DNA from: DATBHZ01 sp036557185
GTDB lineage: Bacteria > Actinomycetota > Acidimicrobiia > IMCC26256 > JAENVU01
DNA length: 64,000 nucleotides
NCBI GenBank assembly: GCA_036557185.1
Contig: DATBHZ010000117.1
Location: 1-64,000, forward strand
Direction: 5' to 3'
The notes below the pieces were generated by a model that saw only the letters and a program-made list of their open reading frames with translations, was not told the DNA's origin and ran no database searches. This document shows, piece by piece, positions 15,799-23,318 of the stretch. Both the position numbers and the translations under genes were made by a program. Within the stretch, counting starts at the first letter, position 1. Each line of letters starts with the position of its first letter.

Positions 15799-17280
15799 CT
15801 AGTGCGCCGCGAGCACCTTCTGGAGGAACGGCAGGAGGCCCGCGAAGAACGCGTTGGTCGGGTACGCGCCGGACGGGTCGTTGTGCGCGTACGTGCTCTG
15901 CCGGTTCACGCCCGTGACGTTGCTCGACGGGATCCCTGACTGCGCGGCGAGCGCCTGCGCGCCCTGGACGACGCGGGCGCCACCGAGCGCCGCGCCGAAC
16001 GCGTAGATGAGCAGCGTCTTCGGGAGCTCGCGGCCCATCGTGGAGTGGACGTCGGACACCGACTGCGCAGGCGTCGCGTTGCCGTTGTTCACCACGGCCG
16101 TGTCGTCGGTGAGCCGCTGCGGGAAGTACCACTCGGTGCCGTCGACGTTGTTGATGCCCGCACCGGAGAACATGGTGGCGAAGCGGTCGATCGGCGTGAG
16201 CGCGCCGGCACCGTTCCAGCCGTGCACCGGACCGGAGACCGTGAGTCCGGCGCCCAGGTGCGCCTGGGCCGCGGCGAGATTCTTGGGCGACGTCTTCGTA
16301 TTGAGCGCGTAGCCGTACTGACCGACGTTGCTGACTCGAACGGGCGGGACGATGCTCGCCGGCAGGAGGCCCGACGACTGCCCAAGCGACGGAGTGTTGG
16401 GATCGAGCAGCGCGGCCAACGAACCTGTCGAGCTGAAGATGCCGGCGAACGGTGCCGTGATTCCCCCGAACGCGAGCCATGGAGAGGCGCTGGGAGCGTT
16501 GAGCATCTGCAGACGCTGGTTGACTTCCGCTGTTGTCATCGTGGTCGGGCCGCTCCCACCGTCGATGTAGACGAGGCCCGCGAGATCAGCAGCGCCGGGA
16601 TGGCCGCCGAAGTCCCACGTCGCATACGCGGTCACGACCGACCCTCCGAGCGAGTGGCCGCCCAGCACGACCTTGCCGCCCTCTCCCTTCGCCGCCTCGA
16701 TCACCTGATGCAGGTCTTGCACGGCGACGTTCATGCCCCACTGCTTCGCGAACGCGACCGTCGCGCTCGGGATCATCTGGAAGTGCGGCGTGATACTCGG
16801 GTTCTTCAGGTATCCGAGGTAGTAGTTGTAGACCTGCGTCGAGGTCGTCTTGCCGCTCTTGAACGAGTTCAGTTGCGACTGGTCCTCGAACAGGTTCTCA
16901 CGACGCTCGATGGACCAGACCTGCCAGCCGCTCGCCGACGACACGATCCACTTGGCGAGCGGCACGAAGTACGCGCTTCCGGCTGAGGTTCCGGGCTCCA
17001 GCACGAGGACGTTCTTGGCATCGGTCGGCCCCACCTTGATGACGCCGACCTTGTTGTACTGCGCGGGCGTCCCGGGAGCGGAGAAGCCCTGCATCCAGGT
17101 CACCTCCAGCGGCTGGCTGGTACCGGTCCGACCCGATGCGTTCGTCGGAGAGCTCGACGGGCGCGTCGTCGACGTCGACTTCTTGGAGCTCCCGGAGGAG
17201 CAGGCACCGAGCAAGGCGATGCACGCAACGACGCCGACGACAACTCGTGCGCGAGAGACTCGAAACGCGGGCATCCGCAC
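15799..17280 (-). CDS. Secreted alpha/beta-hydrolase lipoprotein
   Basis: 493 residues. A basic N-terminus and hydrophobic stretch end in the lipobox LLGAC, with C27 as the lipidated residue, followed by a Ser/Thr-rich linker. The mature part has the alpha/beta-hydrolase nucleophile elbow LGGHSLGG (S210). A lipid-anchored esterase or lipase outside the membrane is the best reading; the substrate is unknown. It converges on the FAD oxidoreductase with five bases between stops. Confidence 0.82.
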   Translation of the reverse strand: MRMPAFRVSRARVVVGVVACIALLGACSSGSSKKSTSTTRPSSSPTNASGRTGTSQPLEVTWMQGFSAPGTPAQYNKVGVIKVGPTDAKNVLVLEPGTSAGSAYFVPLAKWIVSSASGWQVWSIERRENLFEDQSQLNSFKSGKTTSTQVYNYYLGYLKNPSITPHFQMIPSATVAFAKQWGMNVAVQDLHQVIEAAKGEGGKVVLGGHSLGGSVVTAYATWDFGGHPGAADLAGLVYIDGGSGPTTMTTAEVNQRLQMLNAPSASPWLAFGGITAPFAGIFSSTGSLAALLDPNTPSLGQSSGLLPASIVPPVRVSNVGQYGYALNTKTSPKNLAAAQAHLGAGLTVSGPVHGWNGAGALTPIDRFATMFSGAGINNVDGTEWYFPQRLTDDTAVVNNGNATPAQSVSDVHSTMGRELPKTLLIYAFGAALGGARVVQGAQALAAQSGIPSSNVTGVNRQSTYAHNDPSGAYPTNAFFAGLLPFLQKVLAAH

Positions 17281-17401
17281 CCCTTCAGGTCGTACCGACT
17301 CGAGCGAAAGTCAGCGTAATGCGGCCGCAGAGGTGACGGTCTTGCACGCGACGACGCCGGAGCAAATCACGCGCGTGGTGCGGTCGCTGGTTGGAACTGC
17401 G

Positions 17402-18364
17402 TCACCCTGCGTGTCCGCGAGCGGAAGCAGAGTTGCCCTTCGCGTTCCCGTTACCACCGCCCTTGCCATTGCCCTTGCCATTGCCCTTGCCGTTCCCGCC
17501 GCCGTTCCCGTTCCCGCCGCCGTTCCCGTTCCCGTGCCCGTTCCCGTTCCCACCGCCCGTCGCGCCGCCTGTGCTTCCTGGCGGCACAGCCGGAGTGGAG
17601 ACCGCCGGCGGTGCGGTGTCCTGTGAGCCGCCGCCAACCTGAACACCGCCGGGCGCGGGCGGTGCGGACACTTGCGGCGTTCCGCCGCTCGCGAAGGGCG
17701 CGCTGCCGGGCGGTGCAGCGTGCAGCAGCGCGCAATACTGCGCGGCGCTCACGCCTGCGCTCGTCGCCGCACGCGTGATCAGCTTCGTTGCTTGCGTGCT
17801 CGGTGCTCGCCCACTCGCGAGCCATGCGCTGCAGGCGTTGACCACACCCGTTGCGGGTGAGCCAGATCCGTGTGCTCCGACGGCGTTCTTCCCGTTCGTC
17901 GAGGAGCTACCCGGGCCTGTTTCGTGTGACCGTCCACCGCTGCCCGACGGACCGGGGACGCCGAGACTCGAGAACGCGGTGTGCGCCACCTCCTGGAGCG
18001 GACCCGGGAGAGCGCCGGTGGCAGCGGCAGCCGCGGTCGCGAGGAGTAGCGGGACGGCCGCGACGCCCACGGCGGTCCGGAGTGACGCTCGGCGCAAGAG
18101 ACTGACCCGGGACGCGATCGCGGGCTCGGAGGCTGTGGCTCGGATCGTCTCGGTGATCTGGGCGATGCGCTCGGCATCGCGTTCCGACTCGGGCGTTCCC
18201 GATCGCATCGACGACACGAGGCGATCGACGCGGTCCCCGCCTGCGGCAAGGTCGTCCGGCGCCGGCTCGCCGGAGAGGACCCGATCGGCGCGATCCGTGG
18301 GCTCGGAGTCAGACGGCCACCCGGAACCGGGCAGCAGGTCGTCGTCGTAGCCCGAGCCGCTCAT
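17402..18364 (-). CDS. Anti-sigma-factor-like membrane protein with Gly/Asn/Lys repeat tail
   Basis: 320 residues. The soluble N-terminus (about 1-90) has the pattern RVLSGEPAPDDL...VDRLVSSMR seen in actinobacterial anti-sigma-like proteins. One membrane helix follows (about 95-117), then TGALPGPLQEVAHTAFSSLG and a two-cysteine module (CSAWLASG...QYCALLH). The last ~55 residues are a run of GN, GGN and GK units. The gene is divergent from an ECF sigma factor gene across 435 bases, so a role in holding that sigma factor at the membrane is inferred from layout and architecture, not from a recognised ASD domain. Confidence 0.72.
   Translation of the reverse strand: MSGSGYDDDLLPGSGWPSDSEPTDRADRVLSGEPAPDDLAAGGDRVDRLVSSMRSGTPESERDAERIAQITETIRATASEPAIASRVSLLRRASLRTAVGVAAVPLLLATAAAAATGALPGPLQEVAHTAFSSLGVPGPSGSGGRSHETGPGSSSTNGKNAVGAHGSGSPATGVVNACSAWLASGRAPSTQATKLITRAATSAGVSAAQYCALLHAAPPGSAPFASGGTPQVSAPPAPGGVQVGGGSQDTAPPAVSTPAVPPGSTGGATGGGNGNGHGNGNGGGNGNGGGNGKGNGKGNGKGGGNGNAKGNSASARGHAG
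17441..17560. repeat. Six- and twelve-base tandem repeats coding for a Gly/Asn/Lys tail
   Basis: The plus strand shows repeated CCCTTGCCATTG units (12 bases) followed by CCGTTCCCG/TTCCCG units. All lie in frame inside the 3' end of the anti-sigma-like gene. Because the unit is a multiple of three, gain or loss of copies would change the length of the extracellular tail without breaking the frame. Confidence 0.8.
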
Positions 18365-18563
18365 CGCGCCGGGACTCCTGGCGCCCCGATGGCGCCGCAG
18401 TACATGGTGCCCACCGAGTTGCTCCTGCCGCTTCTGCCGCCGTGGCGGCTCTGGTAGTCAAACTTCGCGTATCGGAGCGTGACCCTATCGAGCCGGATCC
18501 CCGCAACCGTGGATGTCACCATCCTCCGCTCCGCCCGCCTTGTAAAGCGATGCGACGGAGAAA

Positions 18564-18590
18564 ACCCGGATGGGCGCAGTCCATCCGGGT
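18564..18590 (-). terminator. Perfect 10-bp hairpin, terminator-like on the minus strand
   Basis: ACCCGGATGG (18564-18573) and CCATCCGGGT (18581-18590) pair fully around a 7-base loop. Read leftward, the stem runs into TTTTC, like an intrinsic terminator. It lies 200 bases upstream of the anti-sigma-like start, so it could be an attenuator in that leader or end a short transcript. Read rightward there is no U tract. Confidence 0.55.
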
Positions 18591-18621
18591 CCTCCTACCT
18601 ACGACAACCGAAATGATGCGC

Positions 18622-18638
18622 ACCGGCACTTTGCCGGT
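18622..18638. other. Second perfect hairpin in the sigma leader
   Basis: ACCGGCA-CTT-TGCCGGT has a 7-bp stem and 3-base loop, 32 bases after the first hairpin. There is no U tract after it, so a structured leader or protein-binding site is more likely than a terminator. Confidence 0.45.
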
Positions 18639-18799
18639 CCTTTGCCAGGGGAGCGCAGGTTCAGTTTCGGACCCCGATTTAGGTGTCGTGGCCCATGTCG
18701 TCGGCCTTCTCGGTGGGGAGATCGTCCCACCAAGAGCGCGCGTTACGGGTCGGAGCGATCGAGGGCTCAGGTTCACGGGGAATCTGCCGAAAACCCCTC

Positions 18800-19360
18800 G
18801 TGATCCTGGGGGAGTGGGACTTCGCGGAGCTGCTGTCCGCGGCCCAGAACGGGGCCGAATGGGCGGTGTCGCTGTTGTACCGCGACCTTCATCCGCGCCT
18901 CGCGAAGTACCTCGGCGCGAGGGAGCCCGGCGCCGCAGAGGACATCGAATCCGAGGTCTGGCTCGCGATTGCACAACGCGTCGGCGACTTCGTCGGCGAC
19001 GAGCAGGCCTTCCGTGCGTGGGCGTTCTCGATCGCACGCCGGCGACTCATGGACTTCCGCCGCACGGCCGTGCGACGTGCAACCACTCCTACGCCGGTCG
19101 AGTACCTCGACGGTCCCGACCGCGTCGACGTCGAAGACACTGTGCTCGACGCGCTCTCCGCAGAAGAGGCGGCTTCGTTCGTCGTTTCCACGCTCACGGA
19201 CGATCAAGCCGAGGTCGTGCTCCTCAGGGTCCTGGGCGATCTCGACGTCACCCAGGTCTCCGAGCTTCTCCACAAGAGCCCGGGTGCGATTCGGGTGCTC
19301 CAGCACCGCGCCCTGCGCCACCTCGAGCGCGCGCTCACCGAGGAACGAGTAACGCAATAG
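18800..19360 (+). CDS. ECF-type RNA polymerase sigma factor
   Basis: 186 residues with the two domains of an ECF sigma factor. Region 2 runs from about 15 to 80 and includes LAIAQRVGDFVGDEQAFRAW and WAFSIARRRLMDFRR. Region 4 near the C-terminus includes LTDDQAEVVLLRVLGDLDVT and the recognition helix KSPGAIRVLQHRALRHL. The GTG at 18800 gives the shortest protein with full region 2; an upstream ATG would add 39 residues lacking family character. It heads a tightly packed run of genes ending in three pilin-like proteins and faces a divergent anti-sigma-like gene. Confidence 0.9.
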   Translation: MILGEWDFAELLSAAQNGAEWAVSLLYRDLHPRLAKYLGAREPGAAEDIESEVWLAIAQRVGDFVGDEQAFRAWAFSIARRRLMDFRRTAVRRATTPTPVEYLDGPDRVDVEDTVLDALSAEEAASFVVSTLTDDQAEVVLLRVLGDLDVTQVSELLHKSPGAIRVLQHRALRHLERALTEERVTQ

Positions 19361-19384
19361 CGGCCTCGAGCGATACAAGCGGCG

Positions 19385-19777
19385 ATGTCGCTCTCGCTCG
19401 CCCACACAGAAGCCGCGCTTCGGACACCAAGAGCTTCCGCTGAGGAGCTCGGCCCGGTCGGCAGGCTCATCGACGCACTCCGCGCGCCCGCATCTCGGAG
19501 CACCGGGGTCGAGCGCTCGGAGGTCTTGGCGCAGGTAATACGCGAGCGCAAGGACGAGGGGATCGCGCCCGGGGCGAGCGGCCATCGCGAGACGGTCGAG
19601 TGCAGAGAACATGCACGAGCTCGACGGGTACGCACGGACGGGCGAGCGGTGCGCGTGTTCTCGGCGCCACCGTTGTCGCGAGAGTGGGGCACCGCTCGAC
19701 CCGTCCGGCGCGAGCGCCGCTGCCGAGAGCAATGGACTCCGCCTCGGCTCGAGGGTTCGCAAGGCAGCCTCTCGTGA
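19385..19777 (+). CDS. Small anti-sigma-like protein between sigma factor and pilin genes
   Basis: 130 residues, not recognised as a named family. The first ~50 residues (TEAALRTPRASAEELGPVGR, then LIDALRAP) follow the same pattern as the N-terminus of the divergent anti-sigma-like protein, but no membrane helix follows. The C-terminal half is Arg-rich and nondescript, so a truncated or decayed paralogue is possible. The start is 24 bases after the sigma factor stop, and the stop overlaps the GTG of the first pilin gene (GTGA). This favours a real, coupled gene. Confidence 0.45.
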   Translation: MSLSLAHTEAALRTPRASAEELGPVGRLIDALRAPASRSTGVERSEVLAQVIRERKDEGIAPGASGHRETVECREHARARRVRTDGRAVRVFSAPPLSREWGTARPVRRERRCREQWTPPRLEGSQGSLS

Positions 19778-21033
19778 GGAGCTTCGTGCGCTCCGTTCGC
19801 CGGCGTCTCGACGCTCGGGGGAGTCGGTCGTCCCAGGCCGGGATGACGCTCATCGAGCTCATCGTCGCGATCACGTTGATGTCGGTCGTGATCGTGGGCC
19901 TCGCCACCACCATCGGCGCGTCGGACAAGGTGATCCAGCTCACGCGTGCACGCCAGGTGGCCGAGGCTGCGGCGAACAAGCGAATCGAAGAGCTCCGCGA
20001 CATCGACTACGACAACCTCGCGCTCGACTCCCAACCGACCCACAGCACCGATCCGAACAACCCCGACTTCTACGTCTCGGCCGACGGGACTCAGTACAAC
20101 TACACGGGCGCGACACCGGCGAACAACGAGGACCTGATCGTCGACACGACGCCACCCCTGGGCCAGGTCAAGCACATCGAGACGCCCGTCACGGTCGGGA
20201 CCACCGTGGTCGACGTCTATCAGTACGTGACGTGGGTGGACGACCCGACCATCGCGGGGACCCAGAACCTCAAGCGAATCACCGTGGTCGTGCACTACCA
20301 CACGGTCGCGGTTCCGGGCACCGACGCGACGCTGCGCGAGTCGGTGCTCTTCACCCCGGGCACGGTCACGATCAACCCCGACGATTCCGAATCCGACCCG
20401 ACGACCACCACTACGTCGACATCGACATCGACCACGACGCTCCCATCGGCGTGTGGCTCCTTCTCGATGGCAGGCAGCGGCGGGGCGCAGGTCGGCTACA
20501 CGGCGACGACCACGATCACGATCACGCTCAACCTGGACGCGTGCGGCGTCGACTACGTCGACGTCTCGAACGACGGCTCGACCTGGACGAGCAACCTTCC
20601 CTACGACAGCACGGACCCAACGCTCGCGTGGACGCTCACCGGGGGCGATGGCGAGAAGACGGTCTCGGTGCAGGCGCACAACGGCATCGCGGGGGTGCCG
20701 TTCAGCGTGGGGGCACAGAACATCATCCTCGACACGATCAAGCCGACGACGCCCACCAACCTGACCGGGAGCGCGTCGTGCCAGGGCTCGAACCGCACCG
20801 TCGTCATGTCGTGGGACACGTCCACCGACGACAACTTCGTCGGTTACCACGTGTACCGCAGCACCGACGGTGTGACCTGGCAGCTGGTGACCTCGGTGGT
20901 GGGAACCAGCGCGTCCGACACGAGCTCCAAGGGCCTCTCTTCGACTCGTTACTACGTGGCCGCATACGACAAGGCCGGAAACGAATCCAATGCGAGCAAC
21001 ACGATTCTTTACTCGAAGAACCAGTGCAGCTGA
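19774..21033 (+). CDS. Type IV pilin-like protein with fibronectin type III domain
   Basis: 419 residues. A basic leader of 23 residues ends in the prepilin peptidase site QAG|MTLIELIVAITLMSV with glutamate at mature position 5. After the hydrophobic helix comes a pilin-like domain, then a Thr/Ser linker (TTTTTSTSTSTTT), an Ig-like segment and a C-terminal Fn3-like domain (PTNLTGSASC ... GYHVYRSTDG ... YYVAAYDKAGN). It would be exported as a minor pilin or pseudopilin carrying an adhesive or spacing domain. The GTG at 19774 has an AAGGCAG Shine-Dalgarno and overlaps the previous stop; an ATG at 19732 is an alternative. Confidence 0.82.
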   Translation: MRSFVRSVRRRLDARGSRSSQAGMTLIELIVAITLMSVVIVGLATTIGASDKVIQLTRARQVAEAAANKRIEELRDIDYDNLALDSQPTHSTDPNNPDFYVSADGTQYNYTGATPANNEDLIVDTTPPLGQVKHIETPVTVGTTVVDVYQYVTWVDDPTIAGTQNLKRITVVVHYHTVAVPGTDATLRESVLFTPGTVTINPDDSESDPTTTTTSTSTSTTTLPSACGSFSMAGSGGAQVGYTATTTITITLNLDACGVDYVDVSNDGSTWTSNLPYDSTDPTLAWTLTGGDGEKTVSVQAHNGIAGVPFSVGAQNIILDTIKPTTPTNLTGSASCQGSNRTVVMSWDTSTDDNFVGYHVYRSTDGVTWQLVTSVVGTSASDTSSKGLSSTRYYVAAYDKAGNESNASNTILYSKNQCS

Positions 21034-21553
21034 GCGCGGCGTAGGGCAGGCGGGCTTCACGCTCGTCGAGCTCATGATCACCGTCGCGCTCCTCGCGGTG
21101 GTGCTCGGCGTCGTGTTCGACTCGTTGATCCAGATGCAGTCGTCCGAGTCGTTCCAGCAGGACCGGTCGACCTCGCTCGACACGATGCGTCTCACGCTCA
21201 ACCAGATGACGCGCAACCTGCGGCAAGCAGCGACGATCAACGAGGCAACCGCGACCTCGAGCCACCTCGAATTCACGACGTACAAGCTGAACGAGGCGAC
21301 TCCGACGACCGAGGACGTCACGTATGACGCGACGGGTACGACGCTCACGCGCAAGGTCGACAGCGGCTCGGCTGTGCCGGTCGTGACCAACCTGCAGAGC
21401 ACGAACCTGTTCACCTACACGCCGGCGCCCAACACCACCGGCGTCCAGTGGGTCGCGATCAACCTCGCCATCGTGCCCAAGAACGCTCCGAGCACCGTGC
21501 TCGTCCTCGACGGACAGGTCAACCTCCGGAACAGAACGGCGGCACAGCTATGA
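20990..21553 (+). CDS. Type IV pilin-like minor protein
   Basis: 187 residues. A leader with FFTRRTSAAERG ends at the prepilin cleavage site QAG|FTLVELMITVALLAV, with Glu at mature position 5 and a typical N-terminal helix (PilW/PulJ-like). The rest is a soluble pilin-type domain without cysteines. The gene overlaps the previous one by 44 bases and the next by four (ATGA), so the three are translated as a unit. Confidence 0.85.
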   Translation: MRATRFFTRRTSAAERGVGQAGFTLVELMITVALLAVVLGVVFDSLIQMQSSESFQQDRSTSLDTMRLTLNQMTRNLRQAATINEATATSSHLEFTTYKLNEATPTTEDVTYDATGTTLTRKVDSGSAVPVVTNLQSTNLFTYTPAPNTTGVQWVAINLAIVPKNAPSTVLVLDGQVNLRNRTAAQL

Positions 21554-23043
21554 CCAGGCTCCTGACGCACCGCGACTCCCGGGAAGACGGATTCGCGCTG
21601 ATCGCCACCATGCTGGCGATCTTCATCGCGACGCTGATCGCGACGAGCATGATGTACCTGAGCTTCCACGACTCGACAGCCGGCGCGCGCAACCGCTCGT
21701 GGGGGCAGGCGATTCACGTGGCCGAGTCCGGCATGCACGAGGCGATCGCCTACCTCCAGGCGAACAACGGCGCGGTCCCGCCCAGCACCATCACGGGGAC
21801 GACGGCCGACGGCACCTACCAGTACAAGGTCACCGCGCTGCCCAGGAACCGCTACCAGATCGACAGCATCGGCAGCGTCGGCAACGTCGTGTCGCTCAGC
21901 GCGGCGCGGCGCATCCGTGTGACGCTCGCTCCGCCGCACTCGTTCAAGTACGCGCTCTTCTCGCTGAGCGACGTCACGACGAAGAACAACAACCTCGTAT
22001 GCGGTGACATCTGGGCGAACACCGACGTCACGGTCTTCCAGAACGACCAGGTGGTGGCGGGAACCGACCCGCAGTGCCCCTCCGGCTCGATCGGGAGCGG
22101 ATCGGCAACAGCCGCGGGTGGGACGATCACGCTCCAGCACAACTCGGTCGTCGAGGGCGACGCTTGGTCAGGGAACTTCGATTCGTCCGGCGACGGGATC
22201 TCGCTCGCCGGCGGCGCGCGCATCGGTGGCTTCGCCAAGGCATCGTCGGCTACCCCCGCTTGCGCCGACGATCCCGGCCACGACGGCTACGCGATCGACA
22301 ACGGAGGGACAATCGCCGGGCCCGCGACTGCCTGGGGGACGATCGGCGGCGGCGGGTCGTTCAGCACGCAGTCGCCGATGACGTGCACACCTGCAGCCGC
22401 GACCAAGACGATCCCGACGTTCAACTACAGCGCGGCGAACTACCCGGGCCCGAGCTTGCACGAGTACACCTTCCCCGCGGACTACGCGGCGTTCAACGCG
22501 TACATCGCGGCAAACCAGAACAACCTCGAGGGTACGTTCCACATCATCGGCGGCGACGCGAGCACACCGGTGAACTTGACAGGAGTCCAGATCGCGGGTG
22601 ACACCACGATCATCGCGGACTCGGCACCGATCGACGCTTCGGGGGGGATCGGAGCGGCGAACAACGACGACAAGCTGCTCGTGCTCGCATCGTTCTATGC
22701 GCCGTCCGGAGGACCCACGGACTCTGGCTGCACGACGAACGGCGGCAACCCCGGCGACTGCGCCATCGGGTTCAAGAACAATTTCCAGCCGGCCTCCGGA
22801 GACTTGACCGGCGGCAACAACACCGCCGTTCTTCTCTACGCGCCGAACGGGCCTGTAGCGTTCAAGAACAACGCGCAGTTCCAGGGTGCGGTCTACGCGA
22901 GCAACATCCAACTGAAGAACAACATGAACGTGGTCTACGACACCCGCGTCGACCAGATCGTGGGCTTCGGGCCCGAGACGCTCGTCGTCGATCAGTGGCT
23001 GGAGTGCAGCAGCTCCGGGAGCCTCACCACCACCGACTGCTGA
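21550..23043 (+). CDS. PilX/GspK-like surface protein
   Basis: 497 residues. The short leader ends REDG|FALIATMLAIFIATLI, a prepilin-like signal in which mature position 5 is Ala instead of Glu, as in GspK/PilX tip proteins. A large Gly/Asn/Thr-rich exported region follows, with repeated KNN motifs (TTKNNNLVCG, FKNNFQP, FKNNAQF, LKNNMN), several cysteines and beta-helix-like spacing. It is the last gene of the sigma factor-pilin run. A role at the tip of a pseudopilus is inferred from the position-5 substitution and size. Confidence 0.78.
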   Translation: MTRLLTHRDSREDGFALIATMLAIFIATLIATSMMYLSFHDSTAGARNRSWGQAIHVAESGMHEAIAYLQANNGAVPPSTITGTTADGTYQYKVTALPRNRYQIDSIGSVGNVVSLSAARRIRVTLAPPHSFKYALFSLSDVTTKNNNLVCGDIWANTDVTVFQNDQVVAGTDPQCPSGSIGSGSATAAGGTITLQHNSVVEGDAWSGNFDSSGDGISLAGGARIGGFAKASSATPACADDPGHDGYAIDNGGTIAGPATAWGTIGGGGSFSTQSPMTCTPAAATKTIPTFNYSAANYPGPSLHEYTFPADYAAFNAYIAANQNNLEGTFHIIGGDASTPVNLTGVQIAGDTTIIADSAPIDASGGIGAANNDDKLLVLASFYAPSGGPTDSGCTTNGGNPGDCAIGFKNNFQPASGDLTGGNNTAVLLYAPNGPVAFKNNAQFQGAVYASNIQLKNNMNVVYDTRVDQIVGFGPETLVVDQWLECSSSGSLTTTDC

Positions 23044-23070
23044 TCAGCGTGCGGCGGTGACGAGCGCGAC

Positions 23071-23154
23071 TCAGTCCGTCAGCGACCCGTCGTCGGGGAG
23101 ATACGCGAACAGCTCCCGGTCGCCCTCCAACCCCTTGAGCTTTCGAAGCAGCAC
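23071..23154 (-). CDS. Possible 27-residue peptide or gene remnant after tRNA-Ala
   Basis: A GTG-initiated frame reads VLLRKLKGLEGDRELFAYLP and then DDGSLTD before a stop. Composition and codon choice look protein-like. The region lies directly downstream of tRNA-Ala on the same strand. No Shine-Dalgarno is visible. It may be a remnant of a longer gene or chance. Confidence 0.25.
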   Translation of the reverse strand: MLLRKLKGLEGDRELFAYLPDDGSLTD

Positions 23155-23162
23155 GGAACGGG

Positions 23163-23236
23163 TGGAGACGATGGGACTCGAACCCACGACCCCCTGCTTG
23201 CAAAGCAGGTGCTCTAGCCAGCTGAGCTACGTCCCC
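23163..23236 (-). tRNA. tRNA-Ala (anticodon TGC)
   Basis: The minus strand folds into a full cloverleaf. A 7-bp acceptor GGGGACG/CGTCTCC contains the G3-U70 pair that identifies alanine tRNAs. The anticodon loop is CTTTGCAAG (TGC) and the T arm contains GGTTCGAGTCC. The discriminator is A; CC, but not the final A, is encoded next. Confidence 0.95.
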
Positions 23237-23318
23237 GCGAGATCGTGCAGACCGCCGACATGCGCTCTTCGATCTCCGCGATCGAAGCTACCAGTGGAGC
23301 GCTCCGCGCCACGCTGCC

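Larger units (their letters stand above)
18365..18799. other. Divergent control region of the anti-sigma-like and sigma genes
   Basis: 435 bases without a convincing gene. They must hold the promoters of the leftward membrane protein and the rightward sigma factor operon. Two perfect hairpins are listed separately. I could not identify a clear -35/-10 pair. Confidence 0.6.

Noticed and set aside
17441..17560. Repeat block as a CRISPR-like array
   Set aside because: Units are 6-12 bases, contiguous, in frame and without spacers; they code for a Gly/Asn/Lys tail.
19204..21414. Long open frame (736 codons) on the minus strand opposite the sigma and pilin genes
   Set aside because: The product is Arg/Val-rich with no recognisable domain, and the plus strand carries clear sigma factor and prepilin motifs. 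High GC makes long antisense frames common.
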